From Bacteroidales bacterium (GTDB lineage Bacteria > Bacteroidota > Bacteroidia > Bacteroidales > GCA-2711565): a stretch of 64,000 nucleotides of DNA. How positions within the stretch are numbered: position 1 is the stretch's first letter; every line of letters begins with the position of its first letter. Below the pieces are notes generated by a model, which did no database searches, was not told the DNA's origin, and saw only the letters and a list, made by a program, of their open reading frames with translations. The stretch spans positions 1 to 64,000 of the forward strand of contig JANQLW010000080.1 in the NCBI GenBank assembly GCA_028280405.1. Reading direction: 5' to 3'. Shown piece after piece: positions 1 through 8,968 of the stretch. Both the position numbers and the translations under genes were made by a program.

Positions 1-260
1 CTACAAAAAAGCATTTTGTACAACATTCTAGTAAAAAGAAAGCTCAACAGGCATCTGGTCAACCAAAGAAAGCTAAATCAGAAATACACGATAAAAAAAC
101 AAGCAGAGGACAACGAAGACATTACCACGATATAAAAGATGAGAATGTTCATCATACTTGGGGTAAAGCCCCCGCTGCCGCACGATTGCATCGTGTGGCA
201 CAAATCTTTTACTACCATAACAAAATAAATACAGGGACATTTTCAATAATTTGGTATTAA
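1..260 (+). CDS. possible 3' end of a gene cut by the window edge (basic C-terminal tail)
   Basis: Frame 3 is open from the first bases of the window to a TAA at 258-260 and has no start inside the window. The first ~55 residues are rich in Lys, His and Gln, and the last part is encoded by the REP palindrome at 169-200, which suggests that the repeat inserted into, or extended, an older C-terminus. No domain is recognised. The open frame could be chance in this AT-rich stretch. No other gene is seen between 1 and 340. Confidence 0.3.
   Translation, partial: TKKHFVQHSSKKKAQQASGQPKKAKSEIHDKKTSRGQRRHYHDIKDENVHHTWGKAPAAARLHRVAQIFYYHNKINTGTFSIIWY
169..200. repeat. left REP-like palindrome flanking the Y1 transposase
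   Basis: The segment CCCCGCTGCCGCACGATTG continues into CATCGTGTGG. It contains the inner palindrome CACGATTGCATCGTG and a conserved CCCCGC(T/C)(G/A)CCG shoulder. An almost exact inverted copy lies at 914-943. Short palindromes with an asymmetric shoulder flanking a RAYT gene are the known arrangement of REP/REPIN elements. Confidence 0.8.
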
Positions 261-340
261 CTATTATAAGCAATATCAGATAAACATCAAATTACTGATC
301 ATATTCAGCTTGATTTTAATAAATAATCCATATTTAATTT

Positions 341-895
341 ATGAGTCGAAATTATAAGTTTCATAACCCTGATGGTGTATATTTTGTTAGCTTTGCTGTA
401 ATTGAATGGATAGACGTTTTTACAAGAAACGAATATAAAAATATAATTCTTGATAGCTTGAGCTACTGCCAAAAGGGAAAAGGCATGGAAATATTTGCAT
501 GGTGTATTATGACAAATCATGTACATTTAATTTTTCGAAGTATACAAAATCAAAAACCTCAAAATCTTTTAGGTGATTTAAAAAAGTTTACCAGTAAGGC
601 TATCGTAAACGAGATAAAGATCAACCCTAAAGAAAGTAGAAAAGAGTGGTTATTGGAGCAGTTTCTTACAGCAGGTAAAAAATCTTCAAATGTAAGTAAA
701 TATCAATTCTGGAGACATGATAATAAGCCTATTGAATTGTGGAGCAATAAAGTAATTAATGAGAAAATTAATTATATACATAATAACCCGGTAGATGAAG
801 GACTGGTTTTTTATCCGGAAGATTATGTATATAGCAGTGCAAGAGATTATAGTGGCGAAAAAGGAATTTTGGAAGGTATTATTGTTGTAAAGTAA
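341..895 (+). CDS. REP-associated tyrosine transposase (RAYT, Y1 family)
   Basis: This 184-residue protein is a Y1 single-strand transposase of the IS200/IS605 superfamily, RAYT branch. It carries the HUH metal-binding motif in MTNHVHLIF (about residues 57-65) and the downstream helix INYIHNNPV, whose tyrosine is the probable DNA-linking nucleophile. It has the RAYT-typical YFVSFAV start and the EDYVYSSARDY end. Length is normal for the group. It lies between two inverted REP palindromes (169-200 and 914-943), its expected substrates. RAYTs are thought to mobilise REP sequences rather than themselves; that role here is inference. The family assignment is firm. Confidence 0.92.
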   Translation: MSRNYKFHNPDGVYFVSFAVIEWIDVFTRNEYKNIILDSLSYCQKGKGMEIFAWCIMTNHVHLIFRSIQNQKPQNLLGDLKKFTSKAIVNEIKINPKESRKEWLLEQFLTAGKKSSNVSKYQFWRHDNKPIELWSNKVINEKINYIHNNPVDEGLVFYPEDYVYSSARDYSGEKGILEGIIVVK

Positions 896-913
896 GTAAG
901 TAAATGTATACAT

Positions 914-943
914 ACCACACGATGCAATCGTGCGGTAGCGGGG
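914..943. repeat. right REP-like palindrome flanking the Y1 transposase
   Basis: ACCACACGATGCAATCGTGC followed by GGTAGCGGGG is the inverted copy of 169-200, with one base difference in the shoulder (CTGCC versus CTACC). It starts 18 bases after the transposase stop codon. Confidence 0.8.
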
Positions 944-1003
944 ACACGGATCATGAAGAATTAAATTCGTGGAAATCTGTTCAAATCCGTGTCATCTGTG
1001 TTC
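943..1003. repeat. dispersed-type repeat with 9-bp inverted ends (GACACGGAT / ATCCGTGTC)
   Basis: GACACGGAT at 943-951 is repeated inverted at 985-993, followed by a CATCTGTGTTC tail. The text resembles low-complexity dispersed repeats common in Bacteroidota genomes, but only one copy is visible in this window. It abuts the right REP palindrome. Confidence 0.4.
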
Positions 1004-1143
1004 TAGAATTACCAGCTCGTGGCTAGTTAAACCAACTATAAGTTGAAGCTTCCTTTTTTACTATCCTTTGTAAACCTTTTATAATCTTTATTCATTACAC
1101 ATAGATATTTTATTAATTTTCTGAAAAATTTAACCTAAGATTT

Positions 1144-1509
1144 ATGAATAAAAAAGAATTAGTTGCTTTAATTTTTGAAGCCATGAATACCAGGAATTTC
1201 TCAAATATGGAGCAATATATATCAGATAATATTCAACTCGACTTCCCAGGTATTGATTTAGCTGTTGGAAAGAAAAGAGTACTATTGGTATTAAACGTAA
1301 TTTTGAGGAAATATAGCGAACTGAAATTTAATGTGAGTGATATTTTATTGGAAAATAACAAGGCAGTTGCAATTTGGACAAATCAAGGGCTTGCTAAAAC
1401 CGGTGAACCTTATTCAAACATAGGTTTAACACTTGTTGAATTTGAAGATGAAAAAATTAAGTTTCTTAGTGATTATTTTAAGGATACATCATTTACAAAT
1501 CCTAAATAA
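1144..1509 (+). CDS. SnoaL/NTF2-like fold protein
   Basis: The 121-residue protein has the pattern of a small NTF2/SnoaL-like alpha+beta barrel. N-terminal helices (KKELVALIFEAMNTRNF) are followed by a short segment with FPG, then alternating beta strands ending in VEFEDEKIKFLSDYF. SnoaL-like proteins are dimeric binding or isomerase folds with varied substrates, so the function cannot be named. It ends 6 bases before the flavodoxin-like gene at 1516 and is probably cotranscribed with it, which hints at a shared small-molecule redox role. No signal peptide is seen, so it should be cytoplasmic. Confidence 0.7.
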   Translation: MNKKELVALIFEAMNTRNFSNMEQYISDNIQLDFPGIDLAVGKKRVLLVLNVILRKYSELKFNVSDILLENNKAVAIWTNQGLAKTGEPYSNIGLTLVEFEDEKIKFLSDYFKDTSFTNPK

Positions 1510-1515
1510 GAAAAG

Positions 1516-2178
1516 ATGAAAAAAGTCTTAATACTTGATGGTAGCACAAGAAAAAATGGCAACACTTCCTATCTTGTTCAACATTTCATGGATGGCGCAA
1601 AAGAGCATACCGATCTTATTGAACACATTTTAGTCAAAGATTTAAACATCAAATACTGTAACGGATGTTTAAGATGTAATCTGATAAAACGCTGTGCAAT
1701 CAGGAATGATGACTGGGAGGAATTAAGTACTAAAATTTTAGCTACAGATGTATTGGTATTTGCTTCACCTATATATTTTCATCATGTTACCGCACCCTTA
1801 AAAAATATCATTGATCGTTTTCGCTCGTTCATACATGTTCAAATTACGGAAACCGGATTAAAACACACTCCATGGCATACATGGAACAAAGACTTTGTAT
1901 TACTATTGTCGATGGGATCATCGGATGATATTGATGCCAAACCTGTAATTGAATTGTTTGAATTTATGAAAGATATACTAGGAGATGGAAATCATTTGCA
2001 TACAATAAAAGGAACCCGCCTGGCAATAACCAGGCAAATTCAAAAATCAGAAATAGAACTTCAGGAATTGTATCCTAAATTAAAACTTCCAGAAAAGCTT
2101 GCCAAATTGGATTTCGAAAAGAACAAAAAACTTTTGAATGAGTGTTTTAAATTAGGAGAAAATCTCTCATCGATATAA
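1516..2178 (+). CDS. flavodoxin-fold NADPH-dependent FMN reductase / iron-sulfur flavoprotein-like
   Basis: This 220-residue protein begins with the flavodoxin strand and phosphate loop ILDGSTRKNGNTSYL (FMN phosphate binding), then CNGCLRCN with a further Cys (KRCAIRNDDW), as in iron-sulfur flavoproteins and related flavodoxin-family reductases. The FASPIYFHHVTAPLKNIIDR block is the typical FMN-ring loop and dimer helix. It likely transfers electrons from NAD(P)H to an unknown acceptor in the cytoplasm. Whether the cysteines hold an Fe-S cluster is uncertain, because their spacing is not fully canonical. It is the second gene of a two-gene unit with the SnoaL-like protein. Confidence 0.8.
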   Translation: MKKVLILDGSTRKNGNTSYLVQHFMDGAKEHTDLIEHILVKDLNIKYCNGCLRCNLIKRCAIRNDDWEELSTKILATDVLVFASPIYFHHVTAPLKNIIDRFRSFIHVQITETGLKHTPWHTWNKDFVLLLSMGSSDDIDAKPVIELFEFMKDILGDGNHLHTIKGTRLAITRQIQKSEIELQELYPKLKLPEKLAKLDFEKNKKLLNECFKLGENLSSI

Positions 2179-2239
2179 AAAAGCCGTCAACTAAAAGTTA
2201 ACTAACACCGGTTGTTTATTAAATCGCTCGCATATCGAA

Positions 2240-2264
2240 TATCTGCTATCTGCTATCTGCTATC
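2240..2264. repeat. 7-bp tandem repeat (TATCTGC)
   Basis: TATCTGC occurs three times in a row plus a partial fourth unit, between the convergent ends of the flavodoxin-like gene and aroC. It is a microsatellite-like tract that could vary in copy number. Confidence 0.85.
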
Positions 2265-3339
2265 CTTTATAAGCTTCTTGCTGCAATAAATGATCAGCAA
2301 TAACCAATGCAGCCATTGCTTCTACAATAGGCACAGCTCTTGGAACCACACAGGGATCATGTCTTCCTTTAATTTCCAGGTCCACTTCATTTCCTTTTCT
2401 GTCGACAGTTTTTTGTTTTGCAGCAATACTTGCAACCGCTTTAAAAGCAACATTAAAATAAATACTCTCTCCATTAGAAATACCACCCTGAATTCCACCT
2501 GAAAAGTTAGTAGCAGTACCTATTCCATTTTCTTTGCTGATAAACTCATCATTCAAATCGGACCCTTTCATGCCGGCACTTTCAAATCCATAGCCATATT
2601 CAAAGCCTTTAACAGCATTGATACTGAGCATGGCCTTACCCAGGTCGGCATGTAATTTATCGAATACAGGCTCTCCCAGTCCGGCCGGACAATTATTGAT
2701 CATACAACAAATAATACCACCTGTTGAATCACCAACTTCTTTTAGTACTGAAACCAGGTTTTCCATTTTCTCAGAAGTTTCCGGGTCAGGGCAGCGGACA
2801 GCAGACTTTTCTACGGCCTCATAGCTTAATTCTTCAATTTCCTTATCAATGCTAACCGTTCCTATTTGAGAAACAAAAGCCAGAAAATGAATATTATATT
2901 GAATCAGAAATAATTTGGCTATCGCCCCTGCAACAACTCTTGTTGCCGTTTCCCGGGCAGAAGACCTTCCTCCTCCCCTATGGTCACGAACACCATACTT
3001 CTGTTCGTAAGTATAATCAGCATGTGATGGGCGAAAAACATCTTTTAAATTACCATAGTCTTTTGAACGGCTATCCTTGTTTTTTATCATAAAACCGATT
3101 GATGTACCTGTAGTTTTTCCTTCAAAGATTCCTGAAAGAAATTCTACCTCATCACCTTCATTTCTCGGAGTCGTAAACTCAGACTGACCAGGTTTTCTTC
3201 TGTTTAATTCACCTTGAACAAACTCCATACTGACTTCTATTCCTGCCGGGCAGCCATCTATAATGCCACCGATAGCAGGGCCATGAGATTCGCCAAATGA
3301 AGTTAATCTGAATAATTTTCCAAATGTATTTCCAGCCAT
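2260..3339 (-). CDS. aroC: chorismate synthase
   Basis: It catalyses the last step of the shikimate pathway, EPSP to chorismate, using reduced FMN. The signatures are present: [10 protein letters not shown] at the start, [19 protein letters not shown] centrally and [13 protein letters not shown] near the end. The start is taken at the ATG giving [10 protein letters not shown] (3337-3339), for 359 residues, the usual length. The open frame runs 18 codons further upstream, but that hydrophobic extension lies in the inverted-repeat region 3357-3451 and is not part of the family. It is convergent with the flavodoxin-like gene. Confidence 0.97.
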   Translation of the reverse strand: MAGNTFGKLFRLTSFGESHGPAIGGIIDGCPAGIEVSMEFVQGELNRRKPGQSEFTTPRNEGDEVEFLSGIFEGKTTGTSIGFMIKNKDSRSKDYGNLKDVFRPSHADYTYEQKYGVRDHRGGGRSSARETATRVVAGAIAKLFLIQYNIHFLAFVSQIGTVSIDKEIEELSYEAVEKSAVRCPDPETSEKMENLVSVLKEVGDSTGGIICCMINNCPAGLGEPVFDKLHADLGKAMLSINAVKGFEYGYGFESAGMKGSDLNDEFISKENGIGTATNFSGGIQGGISNGESIYFNVAFKAVASIAAKQKTVDRKGNEVDLEIKGRHDPCVVPRAVPIVEAMAALVIADHLLQQEAYKG

Positions 3340-3356
3340 AATTTTAAATATAAAAA

Positions 3357-3451
3357 AACCACCAAGAGCACTAAGTATAATCACCAAGAACACTAAGCTA
3401 ATTTACAAACTTTGGGTTCTTTATGTAAAAGTCTTTGTGATCTTTGTGGTT
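3357..3451. repeat. imperfect inverted repeat of the CACAAAGAACAC type upstream of aroC
   Basis: AACCACCAAGAGCACTAAG (3357-3375) is matched in inverted orientation by 3433-3451, whose reverse complement is AACCACAAAGATCACAAAG (15 of 19 identical). A further direct copy, CACCAAGAACACTAAG, is at 3382-3397. The repeat text resembles the arms around the GxxExxY gene at 35701-36183, so this could be an empty or decayed copy of the same element. Confidence 0.6.
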
Positions 3452-3467
3452 GATATCGTAATTTATT

Positions 3468-5399
3468 TTAATCTAATTGTGTATTGTTTAATACCTTTAA
3501 TTTTGCTTCCAGGATCAAAAGATCGTTTTTAGCCTTTTTTATTTTCTTTTCAAATTCAACTTTAAGCAGATCTGCATTTTTCGAAGAAGCTAAAAATCCC
3601 ATATTGTTCTCCCACAAAATAATGTCATCTTTAAGTTTATTTATTTTGTTGGTCAAGAAATTACGTTCTTTAAACAACATATTTCTGGAATCCCTGGTAT
3701 CTTTAAGATTCTCAAACCGGGCTTTGTAGTTCATTGCATTGATTTCAGCCTCATTGATCTTCAAAGTTTCCATCTTTTCATCCAGTACCTTACGAAACTC
3801 TTTATGAATTCTATCTTTCTCTTTAATCGGGACATGTCCGATATCCATCCATTCGCGCTGGAAGTCTTTAAACAGTTGCAGGTTTTCCTGCTTATCGGAT
3901 CCAAACTCAAAGTCTTTAATTTTTTGAATCAGCTCTCTTTTTGCTTTAAGGTTTTCTTCCTCTCTTTCATGTTGGTTAGAGAAAAAGGCAGCTTTCCGGT
4001 TAAAAAAGTCATCACAAGCAGCCCTGAACCTTTTCCAGATTTTATCAGAATATTTTTTAGGGACAGGACCTATGGTTTTCCATTCTTTTTGTAAGCGAAT
4101 TAAATCATTGGTTGTTTTTTGCCACTCTTCACTATCTTTCATCGCTTCAGCCTGAGCACACAAATCCAGTTTTAAGTTATAGTTATTCAGTTGTTGCTCT
4201 TTTAACTTATTAAAGAATTCTTTCTTATTTTCAAAGAATGAATTAAGCGTTCCTTTAAAGCGGCTCCAAATTTCATCATTATGTTTTTTGGGAGCCGGGC
4301 CAACACCGCGCCATACTTCCATAAGTTCGTTCATCTTATCGGTATATTCCTGCCAATCGCTTACTGTTTTAAGTTCAACAGCAGCCAATTCTTCTGCTTT
4401 TTCACACAAAGCGGTTTTTGATTCAAGGTTATTCTTTTGGGTTTCGTGAATATTGGAATAATACTCTCTTCTACGCTCATTAATTTTATCCGTGGCAGCT
4501 TTAAAACGATCCCAGATCTCATCTTTCATATCGAGGGGAACAGGACCTATTTCCTTCCACTGGTCGTGATACTTTTGTAATTCTTTAAACGACTTTATAA
4601 TAGAAGTTTCTAAAAGCAGCTCTTCCGTTTTTTCACATAACTTAATTTTCGCTTCCAGGTTTTTCTTCAGGTCAAGATCTCTGAGTTCCTTATTGATCTT
4701 CACTTTATCAAAAAACATTTCAACAAGAAAATGGTAACTCTGCCAGAGATTATTGATCTCGTTTTGAGGGATCAGGCCAATTTCCTTCCATCTATCCTGA
4801 AGCACTTTAAATTCATCATAAGTTTTTTTAAGTGTTTCTTCAGAATTAATCAGCTCTTTTAAATCTTCAAGTACTTGTTTTTTAAGTTCCAGGTTCTTTG
4901 TTTTTAACTCTTCCAGTTCAGCATTATACTTGGATTTGTTTTGCTTATATATATCGAAAAGGAGCTTAAATTTTTCTTCATGTTCATCAGGCTGAGTATC
5001 AAAATCTTCTTCTTTTCCTCCGCTTTCTACAAATTCTTTCAGTTTAGCATCTTTAATGGCTTTATTCTCTTTTAGAAAAGCCATTTTAATGGATGCTACT
5101 TTCTGTTTAATTTTAGTAATATCCTGAATTTTTACAGTTTCTTCCAGCAGGTCAACCAGTTCTTCCCTATTTTTTCCTTCCAGTTCAACTTCTTCAAAGT
5201 TAACCTCTTCGGCTTCTTCCATTGTTGATTCTTCTTCAACTTCAGGCAAATCATCCGAAGTTTTACTCTCAGTTAAATCCTCAGTTTCAGAAGATTTATC
5301 ATCTTTAAGATCGTTATCATTGTTTTCAGTATGATTGATAACATTTTCACTTTCGTGAGCTTGCTGGTCCTTTTCAGGTGTTGTTTCTTTTGCTTCCAT
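3468..5399 (-). CDS. multi-DUF349 protein
   Basis: The 643-residue protein has an acidic low-complexity N-terminus (~residues 1-95, rich in Glu, Asp and Ser). It is followed by a helical, charged body with repeated DUF349 units, recognisable by the recurring pattern W-x-x-IG-x-VP (WKEIGLIP, WKEIGPVP, WRGVGPAP, WKTIGPVP, WMDIGHVP), about five or six copies. It ends in a coiled-coil segment. No signal peptide is present, so it is probably cytoplasmic. The molecular function is not established; proteins of this type are widespread in Bacteroidota. It is transcribed alone toward aroC. Confidence 0.88.
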   Translation of the reverse strand: MEAKETTPEKDQQAHESENVINHTENNDNDLKDDKSSETEDLTESKTSDDLPEVEEESTMEEAEEVNFEEVELEGKNREELVDLLEETVKIQDITKIKQKVASIKMAFLKENKAIKDAKLKEFVESGGKEEDFDTQPDEHEEKFKLLFDIYKQNKSKYNAELEELKTKNLELKKQVLEDLKELINSEETLKKTYDEFKVLQDRWKEIGLIPQNEINNLWQSYHFLVEMFFDKVKINKELRDLDLKKNLEAKIKLCEKTEELLLETSIIKSFKELQKYHDQWKEIGPVPLDMKDEIWDRFKAATDKINERRREYYSNIHETQKNNLESKTALCEKAEELAAVELKTVSDWQEYTDKMNELMEVWRGVGPAPKKHNDEIWSRFKGTLNSFFENKKEFFNKLKEQQLNNYNLKLDLCAQAEAMKDSEEWQKTTNDLIRLQKEWKTIGPVPKKYSDKIWKRFRAACDDFFNRKAAFFSNQHEREEENLKAKRELIQKIKDFEFGSDKQENLQLFKDFQREWMDIGHVPIKEKDRIHKEFRKVLDEKMETLKINEAEINAMNYKARFENLKDTRDSRNMLFKERNFLTNKINKLKDDIILWENNMGFLASSKNADLLKVEFEKKIKKAKNDLLILEAKLKVLNNTQLD

Positions 5400-5605
5400 A
5401 TCTCTGTAAATTACAGTTGCAGAATTCGCTTTCCAAAATTGGAAATATGATATTGTTCTTTTTAATTTATAATACTATTTATGAACCTGTCTATTCTAAT
5501 TCTAATTTTTAGACAATAAGTTCCCAAACGGAATGCAAATTTAGTAATTATTTAAGACAGGGGAATGTTTTAGGGGTTTTATCATCCTTTTTTAAAACAG
5601 CAAGC

Positions 5606-7915
5606 TTAATCTAAGGCTGCTTTATTAAAGATGTAAAAGCCGGCATTAAACAGCACAGAGAACTTTTCTTTATGTTTACTGTAATAATTAGCCATTAAGC
5701 TAATAGGCCCGAGAGGAGTATTAAGCACCAAACTTGCAGAGCCCATAAAATACTGATGAGCAAAGCTTTCTGCATAATAAGCCTTTTTAGTCACAGGATT
5801 CTGCATAATAGATTTTTCCGGTAGAAAAATATAAGCTTCAAGCCTTAAATCAATCGATTTAGTGACAGGAATGATGTCTTTCAATCCAAATGCTGCATAT
5901 TTGAAAGCTCTGAATGAAGGTAGAAAAATCAGAGAGCTTTCCAGTGTAGGTTGAAATTGTCGGGCAGACAATATAGTGGATGTATAATTCTCAAAGAACG
6001 GATGATTTGAATACATAAGCTCACCATGAATTCCAAATCTTATTCCCTTATAAAGAGGTATATATTTTTCAAAGCTTCCCAGGAACTGATAAAATTGTCT
6101 GTTCTCGCTAAAACGGATAATATTATTATCCAGTTCTTTACCAGGACTATGATCTTCATTCCCCCATACATATCTGAATGATGCACTGATTTTCATTCCA
6201 TCTTTAGGGAAACTCTTTGCATTTAATGTATTGTATTCATATTTTAAGTAAGGAGAAAAGAAATCAAAACGGGTTTTATCAGACTTATCCGAACTGGTAA
6301 AATTATTTGTTTGATAATACTCATCCTTTAAACGACCAAACGTAAACCCACCAAGTAGTTTAGACTGGTTATTTAAAGGGATCCCCAAGGCTACTCTGAA
6401 ATATTCTTCTCTTTCTACCAGGAATGAGGGATCAATATCATCAATAAAATAAGAAGTATTTTTGAAATAGTCCCTTACCTGGCCGGTATACTCAAGATTA
6501 ACATAAAATGGTAGCCGGGATGGAAAGTCAATTCTGGTTTTCAAAGCAAAAGCAGAATAAAATCTCCCAAAATTAAATTCGGCTCCATAGTCAACTCCTA
6601 TTCTTCCCCAGTGTTTGTAATGTAAGCCTATAAAACCCATATAATAGGCATCAGATGAAAGGTTACCACCAAACTCAACCATATATTTGTCTACACGCTT
6701 TACATCCAGATTTAAATTATAATGTCCGGTTAATTTATTGTAAGTCAGCCTTGGATAAACCGATCGGATTTTCTCATCAGCAATTAATCCGTAATAATTA
6801 TTTTTAAATTCATTTAACGTAATTAATTTTCTATCCGGAGTTTGAATATGCTTATTTATATATTCGGCTTGAAGTTGATTAACACCATTAATATTGATAG
6901 AATCAATATACACTTTTGGTTTCTTATCATAAAACTCCAATCTTCTTTTTCTGAGTATTTCGGGGTCAGACCTTCTTTCCAATAAAGAACTGATTAACTC
7001 TATCTGATTCATCGTATGGACATAACCACTGTCTATAAACTCTTTAGCCCGGCTAAAGTCCGTAACATTCATTTGGCCCAAATCAGGGCTTATAATTACG
7101 CCAGGCCCCGGGATGTAGTCATAATCGACTTTCTCCATTAACATATTCTGTAATTGAGAAATCACATCATCTTCTTTCGGAGGCTTAAAGTTCGAAGCAG
7201 ATTTACTGCCAATAAAAATATCAGGTTTAAATTCTTTTTTAGCAACATTTACAGGAAAATTATTATACATTCCTCCATCAAACAATAGCTTTCCATTTAA
7301 TTTAACAGGAGAAAAATAAAAGGGTACTGCCATTGAGGCTCTCAAAGCATCTCCTAATTGTCCGTCTTTAAAAACCACTTCTTCATTTGCTTCGATATCT
7401 GCAGCGACACACCTGAAAGGAATAAAGAGTTTGTTAAAATCATAATCTGCAGCAGCACTTGGGCCGGCAAATAGTTCCATAAAAGTATAATCCATCACAT
7501 GTGAAGGCACTAATACCAAAGGTAAGTGGGCGTCAAAGCCTTTATTGATCGTAAACGGAATACTAACAGAAGAAGAGTTTGGGTCAGGTTTTTTATAATA
7601 GTGAATAAAATCTTTATTGATTTCGCCACTGGCCCATTCCATGAATTGCGGAGAGGTCATAAGCCCTTCAATCTCTTCCGGAGAATAGCCGGAAGCATAT
7701 AAGCCCCCAACAATGGCGCCCATAGAAGTACCGGCAATATAATCGATCGGGATATTATTTTCTTCAAGGGCTTTTAATACTCCAATATGAGAAAAACCTT
7801 TTGCTCCACCCCCACTCAAAACAAGGGCTACTTTGCTCGTATCTTGTTGAGCAAAAACATTACAAACAAACATCACAAGGATGAATAAAGAAATACTCCG
7901 AAAATTGGTGACCAT
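5606..7915 (-). CDS. patatin-like phospholipase fused to an Omp85-type outer-membrane barrel (PlpD-like)
   Basis: The 769-residue protein has an N-terminal signal peptide ending near VFAQQ. The patatin domain follows, with oxyanion loop SGGGAKG (residues 34-40), nucleophile elbow GTSMG with Ser64, and catalytic Asp in FDGG (about residue 213). Residues ~330-400 look like a POTRA domain ([15 protein letters not shown]). The last ~350 residues are amphipathic strands of a BamA/Omp85-type barrel ending in an aromatic-rich strand. PlpD-like type Vd proteins expose or release a lipase at the outer membrane; this is the expected role. It is transcribed alone. Confidence 0.92.
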   Translation of the reverse strand: MVTNFRSISLFILVMFVCNVFAQQDTSKVALVLSGGGAKGFSHIGVLKALEENNIPIDYIAGTSMGAIVGGLYASGYSPEEIEGLMTSPQFMEWASGEINKDFIHYYKKPDPNSSSVSIPFTINKGFDAHLPLVLVPSHVMDYTFMELFAGPSAAADYDFNKLFIPFRCVAADIEANEEVVFKDGQLGDALRASMAVPFYFSPVKLNGKLLFDGGMYNNFPVNVAKKEFKPDIFIGSKSASNFKPPKEDDVISQLQNMLMEKVDYDYIPGPGVIISPDLGQMNVTDFSRAKEFIDSGYVHTMNQIELISSLLERRSDPEILRKRRLEFYDKKPKVYIDSININGVNQLQAEYINKHIQTPDRKLITLNEFKNNYYGLIADEKIRSVYPRLTYNKLTGHYNLNLDVKRVDKYMVEFGGNLSSDAYYMGFIGLHYKHWGRIGVDYGAEFNFGRFYSAFALKTRIDFPSRLPFYVNLEYTGQVRDYFKNTSYFIDDIDPSFLVEREEYFRVALGIPLNNQSKLLGGFTFGRLKDEYYQTNNFTSSDKSDKTRFDFFSPYLKYEYNTLNAKSFPKDGMKISASFRYVWGNEDHSPGKELDNNIIRFSENRQFYQFLGSFEKYIPLYKGIRFGIHGELMYSNHPFFENYTSTILSARQFQPTLESSLIFLPSFRAFKYAAFGLKDIIPVTKSIDLRLEAYIFLPEKSIMQNPVTKKAYYAESFAHQYFMGSASLVLNTPLGPISLMANYYSKHKEKFSVLFNAGFYIFNKAALD

Positions 7916-8084
7916 ATTTTAACTTAGAATTTAGGATTATTCACATTTATTAACAAAATCTTACTTTTATTTGTTAATAGGGTGTTCTATTTTTATCCGT
8001 CAATCTATATAACAAATATAAACATATATCGTTATGTACTATCAAACATAAGGTATATTTTCATCCTAAATAAACACATCTATC

Positions 8085-8651
8085 ATGAAAAAACAAAGAT
8101 GCGAATGGCCATCAACTGATGAGCTGATGATTAAATACCATGATGAGGAATGGGGCACCCCTCTTCATGACGATCGAAAGCATTTTGAATATATTATTTT
8201 GGATGGATTTCAGGCGGGTTTAAGCTGGAAGACCATTCTTCATAAACGGGAAAATTTCCGGAAAGCATTTGATCATTTTGATCCGGAAGTCATAAAAAAT
8301 TATGGAGAAGAGAAAATTCAGGAGTTACTACAAGATGCAGGGATTATCAGGAATAAATTAAAGATCAGAGCTGCTATTACAAATGCTATTGCATTTCTGG
8401 AAGTTCAAAAAGAGTTTGGAACTTTTGACAAATACATCTGGCAATTTACAGGGCATAAAACCATTGTTAACAATTTTAGATCGATAAAAGAACTTCCGGC
8501 TTCTACTCCTGAATCAGATGCTATGAGTGCAGATCTAAGGAAACGCGGATTTAAGTTTGTAGGTTCAACAATTTGTTATGCTTATATGCAGGCTGCCGGA
8601 ATGGTGAATGATCATATTGTAAGTTGTTACCGGAGGCAAGAATTGGGATAG
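8085..8651 (+). CDS. tag: DNA-3-methyladenine glycosylase I
   Basis: It excises 3-methyladenine from alkylated DNA as the first step of base-excision repair. The 188-residue protein has the Tag hallmarks: RCEWP..YHDEEWG at the start, DGFQAGLSWKTIL, and the C-terminal VNDHIVSCYRR. Cys6, His19, His177 and Cys181 match the zinc ligands of this family. Length is normal. It is convergent with the giant gene at 8969-12406, with palindromic elements between them. Confidence 0.96.
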   Translation: MKKQRCEWPSTDELMIKYHDEEWGTPLHDDRKHFEYIILDGFQAGLSWKTILHKRENFRKAFDHFDPEVIKNYGEEKIQELLQDAGIIRNKLKIRAAITNAIAFLEVQKEFGTFDKYIWQFTGHKTIVNNFRSIKELPASTPESDAMSADLRKRGFKFVGSTICYAYMQAAGMVNDHIVSCYRRQELG

Positions 8652-8705
8652 GAACAATAATAGGAAGCCATCCCATAAAATACAGTGTCCCTTTTACATA
8701 AAACC

Positions 8706-8793
8706 ACTTCTAAAATTTTAATTCGTTAATCTTTATTCATAAAATATATAATTTAATGAAGAACAAGGATTGACGAATTTGGAATTAAGAAGT
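8706..8793. repeat. long imperfect inverted repeat downstream of tag (about 33-bp arms)
   Basis: The arms at 8706-8738 and 8761-8793 form a stem around a 22-base loop. The inner 19 positions (8720-8738 with 8761-8779) pair on the plus strand at 18 of 19, two of these as G-U wobbles. The outer part has more mismatches. It may be a MITE remnant or a transcript 3'-end structure. This is the main content of the gene-free stretch 8652-8968, together with 8861-8931. Confidence 0.6.
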
Positions 8794-8860
8794 TTTTACA
8801 CTAGTATAGTTGAAAAATGAGTAAAGAGTTGATTACTCTGCTGGATAAAATTCTATCTTA

Positions 8861-8931
8861 GTCCCTATATCATAAAAGGCAGGGCCTTTTTAGATAAAAC
8901 CGACTGAGGCAGAGCCTCAGCCGAGCAGGGA
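8861..8931. terminator. double-hairpin element between convergent genes (probable bidirectional terminator)
   Basis: AAAAGGC AGG GCCTTTT (8874-8890) is a compact stem with T- and A-runs on both sides. CTGAGGC AGA GCCTCAG (8904-8920) is a second perfect stem. GTCCCT (8861-8866) and AGGGAC (8926-8931) can close both into a three-way junction. It lies between tag (plus) and the giant gene (minus), which suits termination from both sides, though the closing stem is more elaborate than a plain terminator. Confidence 0.55.
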
Positions 8932-8968
8932 CAAACTTCGCCTAATTAAACATCAAGAATTGACAATT

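Noticed and set aside
73..273. 66-residue minus-strand frame before the RAYT gene
   Set aside because: It crosses the REP palindrome, has no recognisable domain, and the opposite frame is equally open.
3340..3393. 18-codon N-terminal extension of aroC
   Set aside because: Hydrophobic text absent from chorismate synthases and encoded by the inverted-repeat region; the [10 protein letters not shown] start is standard.
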